From Clostridia bacterium (GTDB taxonomy: Bacteria > Bacillota > Clostridia > Oscillospirales > CAG-272): DNA of 64,000 bases. The DNA lies in assembly GCA_017453205.1 (NCBI GenBank), contig JAFTKO010000016.1:1-64000 (forward strand), given 5' to 3'. Below the pieces are notes generated by a model. It worked only from the letters and a program-made list of their open reading frames with translations. It did no database searches and was not told where the DNA came from. Every line of letters starts with the position of its first letter. The stretch's first letter is position 1. The position numbers and the translations under genes are program-made. Shown here one piece after another: positions 38,042 through 46,808 of this stretch.

Positions 38042-40216
38042 TTGTATTTTTTTGAAAAGCTTCCGTGTTTACGAAAAAATGTCGGACTGTCACAGGACGC
38101 TTTGGCAAAACAGTTGGGCGTGAGCCGACAGGCGATCTCCAAGTGGGAGTCGGGAATTGCCTACCCCGATCTTGAAAAGGTACAGGTACTTTGCGCGTTG
38201 TTCGGTTGTTCGGCGGATGCGTTGCTGAATCCCGCAATCGAGGATCCGGCACTTCCAGCCAAGGGGGAGATCTTTCCGTCTGCGGTGGGCGAAAATATCA
38301 AACGTGTCCGCATGGGAGAGGGAATGGCGCAGGAGACGCTTGCCGAGCGGTTGAATGTATCGCGGCAGTCGGTCTCCAAATGGGAAACGGGGCTCGCTGT
38401 GCCAAAAACCGAGACCTTGATTGCCATGCTGCCCATTTTCCGTTGCTCTATGGACGAGTTGTTACTCCCATTGCCAAAGAGCGATGAGGCGCCTGTTGAG
38501 GCGGGTTTTGCATCGGAGGAAGCCGTGGCGGAGCCAATTGTTCCGACGGAGCAGATTGCCGAGGCGAAGTCTGTTCTCCGAAAAAAGCGACCGTTGTGGA
38601 TTGCTGCGGCGGGGGTGCTGTTGCTCTCGGCGTTTCTCATCATTTTTCTTTGCGTGCGATTGGGCAAGCAACGGGGTGAGTCGGTACTTCCCACGGATAC
38701 CGATCCTACCGACAGCACCGTGACCGTTGACGATACCGAGACTGCGGAACCGCAGGAAACGCCTATCGTGATTTGGGACGGCAGTGCGGATACCTCTTGG
38801 TATTCCTCCAAATACGCTGAGTTTGAAATTTCCACACCGCAACAATTGGCGGGATTGGCAAGGCTGGTCAATTGGGACGGCGTGGATTTTGCAAATAAAA
38901 CCATCCGTTTGCAAGCCGATCTGCGGTTTGATGCTATGCACCGCTGGACGCCCATCGGCAGTGACGAAGCCCATGCGTTTTGCGGGACGTTTGACGGAAA
39001 CGGACATGAGATCAGCGGTTTGACGGTGTCGGGCAGTGGTTCCGTGGGCTTGTTTGGTGTCGTTTGGGGCGGTACCGTGAAAAATGTGGTTCTGAAAAAC
39101 GCCTCTGTTCAAGGCAGTGAGGATGTGGGCGGTATCTGCGGCTTGGCACTTTCCAAGACAACGGAAAATCCCGTAACGGTGCACAATTGCCGTGCGGAGG
39201 CGGTCGAGGTGTCGGGCGTACAATCGGTTGGCGGTATTGTCGGGCGGTTATGTGCGCAAAACGGGACCGCTGTGATCGAACGCTGTGATTTTTCGGGCAA
39301 GGTGCGCGGCGATGGCTTGGTCGGCGGGATCTGCGGCAGCTCCGAGGCAAACGGGACGGGCGCCACGGGCAAAGTCATCAACTGTCTGGGCGGCGGTGAG
39401 GTCTATAACTCTGCGCCGGTCGATACGACGGCGGGCGGCTTTGGCGGCGTTTTGGGAAAAGGAAGCGCGACGGGCAAGGGGCGCATCGCGGTCGAGCGTT
39501 GCATTCATGAGGGAGCGGTCTGCCCAGAGACCGATGCAAAAAGCGTTGGCGGTATTGTCGGCGACATTTCTTCTCCCAACTCGGGCTTTGCAGACGTCAA
39601 GGAGTGCTACAATACGGGCAACGTGTGCTCCGATACCGATGCCTCTGTCCGTGTGGGCGGCATTGTGGGGAATGCAAGCTCTTACGGGATCGTCATCTCT
39701 GACTGTTATCAATCGGGAAAAATCCATGCCAAATATTATTGCGGCGGTATTTGCGGTTATTTTTACGGCACGGGAACCGACTCTGCCATTCGGCGTTGCG
39801 TGTTTTTGGGAGATATTGTTTCTACATTGGATTGGATAGATGAAAGTATCCTTTATGGCTCCAACGGGAAGTATTTTTCCTATTATCAGAGCTTTGGCGG
39901 GATTGCGGGATATTGCAACGGCGGCGTAAGCGGGCAGAGGATATTGGTTTCCTGCTATGCCAAGGGAAAGATCACCGCGCAGTACAAGGGCGGCTTGGTG
40001 GGCGAGCAAGCCTCGGGCAACGCAAGGTGGTATTACAGCCTTTACTGTGTCGAGACGGCGGGTGATTACACGGCATACGGTGCCCGTCTTGCCGTTACCG
40101 AGTGCGGGTACTTTACCGCTGAGGAGGGGACCGATCGGTGGGTATTTCACGAACGCATTGAATGGCCGCAAGAGCATTGGGATACCTCGGGGGATATTCC
40201 CGTTTTGATACGCTAA
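38042..40216 (+). CDS. Double XRE-HTH, single-pass membrane protein with extracellular GLUG repeats
   Basis: 724 residues from TTG 38042: AGGAGG lies just upstream and the promoter at 37950-37978 excludes longer forms. Residues 5-62 form one Cro/C1 HTH (VSRQAISKWESG) and residues 82-141 a second (VSRQSVSKWETG). A transmembrane helix spans about 184-206 (WIAAAGVLLLSAFLIIFL), preceded by KKRP so the HTH side is cytoplasmic. After an acidic Thr/Asp linker the outside part has repeated G-G-I-x-G units (VGGICGLA, VGGIVGRL, VGGIVGDI, VGGIVGNA, GGICGYF), i.e. GLUG repeats with regularly spaced Cys. The layout suggests a one-piece surface sensor and DNA-binding regulator. Target unknown. Confidence 0.82.
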   Translation: MYFFEKLPCLRKNVGLSQDALAKQLGVSRQAISKWESGIAYPDLEKVQVLCALFGCSADALLNPAIEDPALPAKGEIFPSAVGENIKRVRMGEGMAQETLAERLNVSRQSVSKWETGLAVPKTETLIAMLPIFRCSMDELLLPLPKSDEAPVEAGFASEEAVAEPIVPTEQIAEAKSVLRKKRPLWIAAAGVLLLSAFLIIFLCVRLGKQRGESVLPTDTDPTDSTVTVDDTETAEPQETPIVIWDGSADTSWYSSKYAEFEISTPQQLAGLARLVNWDGVDFANKTIRLQADLRFDAMHRWTPIGSDEAHAFCGTFDGNGHEISGLTVSGSGSVGLFGVVWGGTVKNVVLKNASVQGSEDVGGICGLALSKTTENPVTVHNCRAEAVEVSGVQSVGGIVGRLCAQNGTAVIERCDFSGKVRGDGLVGGICGSSEANGTGATGKVINCLGGGEVYNSAPVDTTAGGFGGVLGKGSATGKGRIAVERCIHEGAVCPETDAKSVGGIVGDISSPNSGFADVKECYNTGNVCSDTDASVRVGGIVGNASSYGIVISDCYQSGKIHAKYYCGGICGYFYGTGTDSAIRRCVFLGDIVSTLDWIDESILYGSNGKYFSYYQSFGGIAGYCNGGVSGQRILVSCYAKGKITAQYKGGLVGEQASGNARWYYSLYCVETAGDYTAYGARLAVTECGYFTAEEGTDRWVFHERIEWPQEHWDTSGDIPVLIR

Positions 40217-40271
40217 AATAACTACATAATTTTTTTTACATTTTTGATGATTTTTTAAGGAGTGACTGCGG

Positions 40272-41681
40272 ATGCAACTGCCACAAGTATTTGAAAAACG
40301 AATGAAACAGCTTCTCGGTGCCGAGTACGGTGCATTTTATGAAGCGCTGTGCACCGAGAGCGCCGTCAAGGGTTTGCGTGTCAATCGGCACAAGGTGTCT
40401 GCCGAGACCTTTCTCCAAAACGCACCGTTTTCGCTGACGCCGCTCTCTTACACGGTTGACGGGTTCATCGTCTCCGAGGACGCACAGGCGGGCAAGCATC
40501 CCTATCATCACGCGGGGGCTTACTATATGCAGGACCCCGGTGCCATGGCGACAGTTGCGGCGCTCCCTGCGGAGCTGTGGGAGCAACAGGGCTTGAAGAT
40601 CCTTGATCTTTGCGCCGCGCCCGGAGGCAAGACCACACAGCTGGCGGCTTTGTGCGCGCCGAACGGAGGCGCCGTGCTTGCCAACGAGTACAATGCCGCG
40701 CGGAGTCGCATCCTTGCGGGGAATGTCGAGCGCATGGGGCTTGCCAATGTCTGCGTCACCAATCTCGACAGCAAATATCTTGCCGAGTGGTATCCCGCGT
40801 TTTTTGACCTTGTGGTGGTCGACGCGCCCTGCTCCGGGGAGGGGATGTACCGCAAAAACGATCTTGCCATATCCGAGTGGAGCCCCGAGAACGTCGCCAT
40901 GTGTGCCGTTCGTCAAAAGGAGATATTGGAAAACGCCGAAAAATGCGTGGCGGCGGGGGGCTATCTGCTCTATTCGACCTGTACCTATTCCACCGAGGAA
41001 AACGAGGAGACCGTTGCCGATTTTTTGGCGCGGCATTCGTCCTTTCGTCTTTGTGCTTGCAGTGACGCGGTCGTTGCCCATACTGCGGACGGCATGGATA
41101 TCTCGGGCGGGAAGTGTCCCGCGTTGGTGCTTTGCCGCCGTTTTTATCCGCACGTCTCTCCCGGGGAAGGGCAGTTTGTGGCACTGTTGCGGCGTGACGG
41201 GGACGATCGAAACGGAGGAAAGCTTGTCAAAGACGCGGCTGTTCCGCTCGGAAAGACCGAACGTGCGGCTGTCGACACGTTTTTGCGTGAGACGGTGGGG
41301 TGTTCGATGGATGGGCTATGCCTGTGCGGCGGCAATGCCGCAGTGTTCCCGCTCCGTGAGCAGACGGTGTTCCCGCTCCCGCCCTTTGGTGTGGTCTCGG
41401 TCGGCGTGACGCTGGGAGAGGTGCGCAAGGGGCGCATGGTTCCACACCACCATTTTTTCATGGTATACGGTGGGGCGCTTTCCTCAAAGTGTCTGCTGGA
41501 TCTCGACGACGTGTCGGTGGCGTGCTACCTCGCGGGCGAGGAGATCGCTGTTGATCCCGCGCTTTCGGGCTACACCTCGCTACGATTAAAGCTTGGGGAA
41601 ACCGCCGTAACGCTGGGCGGCGGCAAAGCGGTTGGCGGTCGGTTGAAAAATTATTATCCCAAGGGATTGCGAGTACATTGA
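40272..41681 (+). CDS. RsmF/YebU-type rRNA cytosine-C5 methyltransferase
   Basis: 469 residues, AGGAGTGACTGCGG before the ATG. SAM-binding motif DLCAAPGGKTTQ, catalytic DAPCSGEGMYRK (motif IV Cys) and STCTYS (motif VI Cys) define the NOL1/NOP2/Sun family. The C-terminal ~170 residues form the RNA-binding PUA-like part found in RsmF, including KNYYPKGLRVH at the end. Probable target is 16S rRNA. Single gene, ending just before hairpin copy 6. Confidence 0.92.
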   Translation: MQLPQVFEKRMKQLLGAEYGAFYEALCTESAVKGLRVNRHKVSAETFLQNAPFSLTPLSYTVDGFIVSEDAQAGKHPYHHAGAYYMQDPGAMATVAALPAELWEQQGLKILDLCAAPGGKTTQLAALCAPNGGAVLANEYNAARSRILAGNVERMGLANVCVTNLDSKYLAEWYPAFFDLVVVDAPCSGEGMYRKNDLAISEWSPENVAMCAVRQKEILENAEKCVAAGGYLLYSTCTYSTEENEETVADFLARHSSFRLCACSDAVVAHTADGMDISGGKCPALVLCRRFYPHVSPGEGQFVALLRRDGDDRNGGKLVKDAAVPLGKTERAAVDTFLRETVGCSMDGLCLCGGNAAVFPLREQTVFPLPPFGVVSVGVTLGEVRKGRMVPHHHFFMVYGGALSSKCLLDLDDVSVACYLAGEEIAVDPALSGYTSLRLKLGETAVTLGGGKAVGGRLKNYYPKGLRVH

Positions 41682-41696
41682 TGTGATATATTTACT

Positions 41697-41871
41697 ATGG
41701 GGAAACTTCTTTCAAGAAGTTTCCCCATACCCCTTCAAGAACTTTCGACGCATTTTCTATTTTAGTGTCGTGGCGATGCTTGTGCCTCTTTCCGTAGTTT
41801 ACTGACGGTATGGGGATGTTTGTTCGCTATTCCATTTTGGTAGCACCACCCAAAATGCTCCACAAAGTTAC
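41697..41871 (-). repeat. Long repeat module, copy L2, with hairpin copy 6
   Basis: Hairpin 41697-41711 with 41714-41728 (ATGGGGAAACTTCTT and its complement, 15 bp perfect, loop TC). The long module follows in reverse orientation (CATGCCATACC-type words, TTCGCTATTCC), ending in CATTTTGG (41833-41840), loop TAGCACCAC and CCAAAATG (41850-41857). Confidence 0.82.
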
Positions 41872-41901
41872 ATTGAAATCTTCGGCGGTATGCCATACAA
41901 T

Positions 41902-42072
41902 GCCATCGTGGTGGATGTTCGTACAAGCATCCGCCGATAGGAAGCCCCACCGCAGGTGGCCATCGTGGTAGATGTTCGTGCAAACATTCCCCGATAAGAA
42001 GCCTCACCGCAGGTGGTCATTGTGGTAGATGTTCGTGCAAACATTCCCCGATAAGAAGCCTCACCGCAGATG
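41902..42072. repeat. Three tandem 57-bp repeats
   Basis: Units at 41902-41958, 41959-42015 and 42016-42072. Units 2 and 3 differ at about three positions; unit 1 is more diverged. The unit length is a multiple of three and the minus strand is open across the array (19-residue repeat CGEASYRGMFARTSTTM..), but no start, signal or ribosome binding site supports a gene. No spacers, so not CRISPR. Confidence 0.88.
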
Positions 42073-42130
42073 GGGCACAAGATATAGAACATTCGACAAA
42101 AAATTATCACAAGATATTGTGTTTTTACTA

Positions 42131-42159
42131 TTGACAAGTGAGAAAAAGTATGGTATACT
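42131..42159 (+). promoter_or_regulatory. Promoter of nrdG-nrdD
   Basis: TTGACA (42131-42136), 17-bp spacer, TATACT (42154-42159). Confidence 0.88.
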
Positions 42160-42190
42160 GTATAGGCATCGAAAGTAGAGGTCTGTAAAA

Positions 42191-42880
42191 ATGAACGTAC
42201 AAGGCTATCAAAAGCTGACTCTTTTGGATTTTCCCGGTAAGGTTGCATGCACGGTGTTCACCGGCGGGTGCAATTTGCGTTGCCCCTTTTGCCATAATGC
42301 CGACCTGGTTCGGCATCCCGCGGCTTACGGGAGCGCCGAGGGGGAGGTGCTGGAATACCTTTCCCGTCGGCAAGGGCTGATTGATGGCGTGTGCGTGACA
42401 GGCGGTGAGCCGCTCCTGCAACCCGATCTGACCGCCTTTTTGCAAAAGGTCAAGGATATGGGGTATCTTGTCAAGCTGGACACCAACGGCGCGTTGCCCA
42501 AGCGTCTTGCCGAGGTGCTCGGCACGGGACTTATCGACTACGTGGCAATGGATGTCAAAAGCTCCCCCCAAGGCTACGCCAAGGCGGTGGGGTGTGACGT
42601 CGACGTCGCGGTGTTTGACGAGAGCATTCGGCACATTCAAAACAGCGGCATCGCGCATGAGTTCCGCACCACGGCGGTCAAGGGCATCCATACGGTTGCC
42701 GATTTTTTTGAGATCGGTCAGTGGCTGGGGAACGATGAGCTCTACTTTATTCAATGTTTTCAGGATTCCGGTAACCTGCTTGGCGAGTGTTGCCAAGCGT
42801 TTTCCACTGCCGAGACCGAGGAAATCCTCGCCGCGGCAAAAGCATTCCTCCCCCGCGCGTCGGTTCGGGGACAAGACTAA
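42191..42880 (+). CDS. nrdG: Anaerobic ribonucleotide reductase activating protein
   Basis: 229-residue radical-SAM enzyme. CNLRCPFC gives the CxxxCxxC [4Fe-4S] site, VCVTGGEPLL the SAM-binding GGE, and LDTNG the later beta-strand. The N-terminus MNVQGYQKLTLLDFPGKVAC is that of NrdG-like activases. It makes the 5'-deoxyadenosyl radical that installs the glycyl radical on NrdD. It precedes nrdD by 47 nt. Longer than the minimal E. coli NrdG (about 150 residues) but typical of clostridial NrdG2/pyruvate formate-lyase-activase-like forms. Confidence 0.92.
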   Translation: MNVQGYQKLTLLDFPGKVACTVFTGGCNLRCPFCHNADLVRHPAAYGSAEGEVLEYLSRRQGLIDGVCVTGGEPLLQPDLTAFLQKVKDMGYLVKLDTNGALPKRLAEVLGTGLIDYVAMDVKSSPQGYAKAVGCDVDVAVFDESIRHIQNSGIAHEFRTTAVKGIHTVADFFEIGQWLGNDELYFIQCFQDSGNLLGECCQAFSTAETEEILAAAKAFLPRASVRGQD

Positions 42881-42927
42881 GAACGCAGAAGAATACGAAA
42901 AAACGAAAAAAGAAAAGGAGAGAGATT

Positions 42928-45309
42928 ATGTATCGCGTCAACAAACGTGACGGACAGATCGCGGAATTTGACATTTCCAAGATCGCCCAAGCCATTCAAA
43001 AAGCATTTGAAGCGTGCGAACGCCAATTCAACAACAATATCATCGATTTTCTTGCCCTAAAGGTGACCTCGGATTTTGAGCCCAAGGTGGCGGACGGTTT
43101 GGTCGCCGTCGAGGACATTCAAGACAGTGTGGAGACCGTATTGGTCCAAGCGGGCTATGCCGACGTGGCAAAGGCTTACATCCTTTACCGCCGTCAGCGC
43201 GAAAAGCTGCGTAACATGAAGTCCACCATCCTTGACTACAAGGACACCGTCGACCAATATGTAAAAAATATCGACTGGCGCGTCAAAGAGAACTCGACCG
43301 TTACCTACTCGGTGGGCGGTTTGATCCTTTCCAACTCGGGCGCCATCACCGCTAACTACTGGCTCTCCGAGATCTATGACGACGAGATCGCCGCGGCACA
43401 TAAAAACGCCGATATCCACCTGCATGACCTTTCTATGCTGACGGGCTACTGCGCGGGCTGGTCGCTCAAGCAGTTGATCGAGGAGGGACTTGGCGGCGTG
43501 GGAGGCAAGATCACCTCGGCACCCGCAAAGCATTTGGCTACGCTGTGCAATCAGATGGTCAACTTCCTCGGCATCATGCAAAACGAGTGGGCGGGCGCAC
43601 AGGCGTTCTCCTCCTTTGATACCTACCTCGCGCCCTTTGTCAAAGCCGATAACCTCTCCTATGACGCGGTCAAGAAGTGCATCGAGTCTTTCATCTACGG
43701 CGTCAACACCCCAAGCCGTTGGGGTACCCAAGCGCCTTTCTCCAACATCACGCTCGATTGGACCGTTCCCCATGACCTGGAGGACGAATATGCTATTGTC
43801 GGCGGCAAGAGAATGGACTTCAAGTACGGCGACTGCAAAAAGGAAATGGACATGATCAACCGCGCGTTCATCGAGACGATGATCGACGGCGACGCGCACG
43901 GACGCGGCTTCCAGTATCCCATTCCCACCTACTCAATCACCCGCGACTTTGACTGGTCCGAGACCGAGAACAACAAGCTGCTCTTTGAGATGACCTCTAA
44001 GTACGGCACCCCCTACTTCTCGAACTACGTCAACAGCGACATGGAGCCCTCCGACGTGCGCAGTATGTGCTGCCGTCTGCGCTTGGATCTGCGTGAATTG
44101 CGCAAGAAGTCCGGCGGCTTCTTCGGCAGCGGCGAGAGCACCGGCTCGATCGGCGTTGTTACCATCAACATGCCCCGCATTGCTTACCTTGCCGAGGACA
44201 AGGAGGACTTCTTTAAGCGACTGGATCACATGATGGATATTTCCGCGCGTTCGCTCAAGATCAAGCGCACCATCATCACAAAGCTCCTTGACGAGGGACT
44301 TTATCCCTATACCAAGAGATACCTCGGTACCTTTAACAACCACTTTTCGACGATCGGTCTGGTCGGTATGAATGAAGCGGGACTGAATGCCGATTGGCTG
44401 AAAAAGGATCTGACACATAAGGAAACGCAGGAGTTCACCAAGGAGGTCCTCAACCACATGCGTGAGCGTCTCTCCGACTATCAAGAGCTGTACGGCGACC
44501 TGTACAACTTGGAGGCAACGCCTGCCGAGTCGACCGCTTACCGCCTTGCAAAGCATGACCGCAAGCGTTATCCCGACATTATTTGCGCCTCCGAGGGCGA
44601 AACGCCTTATTACACCAACTCCTCGCATCTGCCCGTCGGCTATACCGATGATATCTTCACCGCGCTGGACGTGCAGGACGAGCTGCAAACGCTGTACACC
44701 TCGGGAACCGTGTTCCACGCTTACATCGGCGAAAAGCTCCCCGATTGGAAAGCCGCCGCTACCATCGTGCGCAAGATTGCCGAGAACTACCGCCTGCCTT
44801 ACTACTCGCTCTCTCCCACGTATTCGGTCTGCCGTGACCACGGCTACATTGCGGGTGAGCACTTTGTTTGCCCCAAGTGCGGCAAGGAGGCAGAGGTTTA
44901 CAGCCGTATCACCGGCTACTACCGCCCCGTAAAGAACTGGAATGTGGGCAAATCGCAGGAATACAAGGAGCGTAAGGTCTACAACATCGAGACCTCGGTT
45001 CTCACGCACAACGGTCCCAAGGTCGACGAAGGAGCTGTTGCCGAGAACACCAATTCTGCCGCTCTTTCCGACGGTGTTTACCTGTTTGCGTCGGTAACCT
45101 GCCCCAACTGCAAAATCGCCGAAGCGCTTTTGAGCAAAGCCGGTATTGCCTACACCAAGATCCTTGCCGAAGAGAATGTTGCTCTTTCCGAAACACTGAA
45201 AATCAAACAGGCGCCCACGCTGGTCAGCGTTGTCAACGGTGACGCCGAAAAGTTTGTTTCGGTTCCCAACATCAAAAAGTTTATTCAAGCTACCGTTGTT
45301 GTGAAATAA
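42928..45309 (+). CDS. nrdD: Anaerobic ribonucleoside-triphosphate reductase with C-terminal redoxin domain
   Basis: 793 residues from ATG 42928 (AAAGGAG before it). Residues 1-95 form an ATP-cone allosteric domain (MYRVNKRDGQIAEFDISKI). The ten-stranded reductase barrel follows, with VTINMPR and GFFGSGESTGSIG. The zinc-binding C-P-K-C is at 648-651 and the glycyl-radical residue is G663 in SRITGYY. Unlike the textbook enzyme, about 120 residues follow: a thioredoxin/glutaredoxin-like domain with C725-P-N-C728 and a cis-Pro segment KQAPTLV. Class III reductases make dNTPs without oxygen. The fused redoxin suggests thiol rather than formate reduction, which is inference. Confidence 0.93.
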   Translation: MYRVNKRDGQIAEFDISKIAQAIQKAFEACERQFNNNIIDFLALKVTSDFEPKVADGLVAVEDIQDSVETVLVQAGYADVAKAYILYRRQREKLRNMKSTILDYKDTVDQYVKNIDWRVKENSTVTYSVGGLILSNSGAITANYWLSEIYDDEIAAAHKNADIHLHDLSMLTGYCAGWSLKQLIEEGLGGVGGKITSAPAKHLATLCNQMVNFLGIMQNEWAGAQAFSSFDTYLAPFVKADNLSYDAVKKCIESFIYGVNTPSRWGTQAPFSNITLDWTVPHDLEDEYAIVGGKRMDFKYGDCKKEMDMINRAFIETMIDGDAHGRGFQYPIPTYSITRDFDWSETENNKLLFEMTSKYGTPYFSNYVNSDMEPSDVRSMCCRLRLDLRELRKKSGGFFGSGESTGSIGVVTINMPRIAYLAEDKEDFFKRLDHMMDISARSLKIKRTIITKLLDEGLYPYTKRYLGTFNNHFSTIGLVGMNEAGLNADWLKKDLTHKETQEFTKEVLNHMRERLSDYQELYGDLYNLEATPAESTAYRLAKHDRKRYPDIICASEGETPYYTNSSHLPVGYTDDIFTALDVQDELQTLYTSGTVFHAYIGEKLPDWKAAATIVRKIAENYRLPYYSLSPTYSVCRDHGYIAGEHFVCPKCGKEAEVYSRITGYYRPVKNWNVGKSQEYKERKVYNIETSVLTHNGPKVDEGAVAENTNSAALSDGVYLFASVTCPNCKIAEALLSKAGIAYTKILAEENVALSETLKIKQAPTLVSVVNGDAEKFVSVPNIKKFIQATVVVK

Positions 45310-45362
45310 ATGAACAATCGGGTGTAAGAATAAAATTTGTTAGCGTAGAATTTTTCTCTTTC

Positions 45363-45550
45363 GTGGGGGACTTTTGAAAAAGTCCCCCACACCCCTCAAA
45401 ACTTTTCACGCATTTTTATTTTATGATAAGGGGATGTCTGTGCCTCGTTCGGTACTTTTTCTGACGGCATGGGAATGTTTATTCGCTATTCTAAGCAATA
45501 GCTCCCGCATCCATTTTGGTACCACCACCCAAAATGGACTGCCGAATAAG
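45363..45550 (-). repeat. Long repeat module, copy L3, with hairpin copy 7
   Basis: GTGGGGGACTTTT (45363-45375), loop GA, AAAAGTCCCCCAC (45378-45390), 13 bp perfect. The reversed long module follows and ends with CCATTTTGG (45511-45519), loop TACCACCAC, CCAAAATGG (45529-45537). It lies between nrdD and trxB; no ORF. Confidence 0.85.
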
Positions 45551-45601
45551 TAACGATCCGTTAAAAGCAGGTAATATCCCATTTTCAAAACAAAGGAGAT
45601 T

Positions 45602-46516
45602 ATGATGTACGACATTATCATTGTCGGCGGAGGTCCTGCGGGGCTATGTGCCGCGGTATATGCGAGACGCGCGAACAAAAGCGTGTTGATTTTGGAAAAG
45701 AACGCGTTTGGCGGTCAGATCGTATTTTCACCCAAGGTGGAAAACTACCCGGGCTTTGAAAGCATCAGTGGCAGTGAGCTTGCCGACAAGCTGGTGAGCC
45801 AAGTGCTGGCACAGGGAGCCGACGTGGAGGTGGAGACCGTGACATCGATCCGCACCGAGGGGAACAAAAAGCTTGTGGAGACCGAAGAGGGAAGTGTGTA
45901 CGAGAGCCGCGCGGTGATCATTGCCAACGGCGCGCGCCACCGCCATCTCGGATTGCCGAACGAGGAAAAGTTTATCGGTGACGGCATTTCGTTTTGTGCC
46001 GTGTGCGACGGTGCGTTCTACAAAAACAAGACCGTGGCGCTCATCGGCGGTGGAAACTCGGCGCTCCAAGAAGCGATCCTGCTTTCCGAGACCTGTAAAA
46101 AGGTGTATGTCATTCAAAATTTGGATTTTCTCACGGGTGAAAAACGGTTACAAGAGATTTTGCAAAAGCGCGGGAACGTGGAAATTCTGACAGGCACCGT
46201 GGTTGCCGAAATTGCCGATACGCCAGAGTTTTCCGCGATCACTGTGGAGCGCACCGCCGACAGCACGCGCACCGAGCTTGCTTTGGATGGGATGTTTGTT
46301 GCGATTGGTCTTGTGCCCGAAAATGAGGCGTTCTCCAATCTTGCACAACTCAACGATGTCGGTTATTTTGATGCCGACGAGACCTGCCTTACCGCTACTG
46401 CGGGCGTCTTTGTTGCCGGTGACTGCCGCACCAAAGCCGTTCGCCAAGTCTCTACCGCCACTGCAGACGGTGCTGTTGCCGCCCTGTCCGCGTGTCGGTA
46501 TATTGATGAGTTATAA
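45602..46516 (+). CDS. trxB: Thioredoxin reductase
   Basis: 304-residue flavoprotein. FAD-binding GGGPAG near residue 10, redox-active C132-A-V-C135 (SFCAVCDGAFY), NADPH-binding GGGNSALQEA, and the C-terminal FAD motif VFVAGDCRTKAVRQ. It passes electrons from NADPH or a flavodoxin/ferredoxin-type donor to thioredoxin-like proteins. AAAGGAG before the ATG. Placed 292 bp after nrdD-redoxin, it may supply electrons to that domain (inference). Confidence 0.95.
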   Translation: MMYDIIIVGGGPAGLCAAVYARRANKSVLILEKNAFGGQIVFSPKVENYPGFESISGSELADKLVSQVLAQGADVEVETVTSIRTEGNKKLVETEEGSVYESRAVIIANGARHRHLGLPNEEKFIGDGISFCAVCDGAFYKNKTVALIGGGNSALQEAILLSETCKKVYVIQNLDFLTGEKRLQEILQKRGNVEILTGTVVAEIADTPEFSAITVERTADSTRTELALDGMFVAIGLVPENEAFSNLAQLNDVGYFDADETCLTATAGVFVAGDCRTKAVRQVSTATADGAVAALSACRYIDEL

Positions 46517-46532
46517 TTAATTATATATGTTT

Positions 46533-46580
46533 GCGGGGGGAGAGGAAAACTTTTTGCAAAAAGTTTTCCTCTCCCCCCGC
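46533..46580. repeat. Dispersed hairpin copy 8 (23-bp perfect stem)
   Basis: 46533-46555 against 46558-46580, loop GC, one of the longest stems in the family: GCGGGGGGAGAGGAAAACTT and on. It lies after trxB and before the convergent membrane-protein gene. The rest of 46517-46808 has one copy of repeat C (46707-46738, reverse) and no ORF. Confidence 0.9.
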
Positions 46581-46808
46581 GTCCATCTCTTCTTTTTAAA
46601 ACCTGTATGCAATGAGAAAGCAAAGGATGATACTAAGCTTGTAGGGGAGGGAGCTCGGTTTAAATTCGTATCGCACCATTATAGTCTTGTTCGCGCGAAC
46701 ATTTCTTTTATGCGTCATCGTTGAGCAGGAGTGCAACACTGATCCGCTCCCAAAAAAACGCCGTGGAGAGTTTTTTTTATTCATCATACAGGATTGCCGT
46801 TTGTGGTG

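Noticed and set aside
41902..42072. Possible CRISPR array
   Set aside because: Repeats are directly adjacent at 57 bp with no spacers, and no cas genes are in the window.
43933..45288. 451-codon frame opposite nrdD
   Set aside because: Antisense shadow; nrdD is unmistakable on the plus strand.
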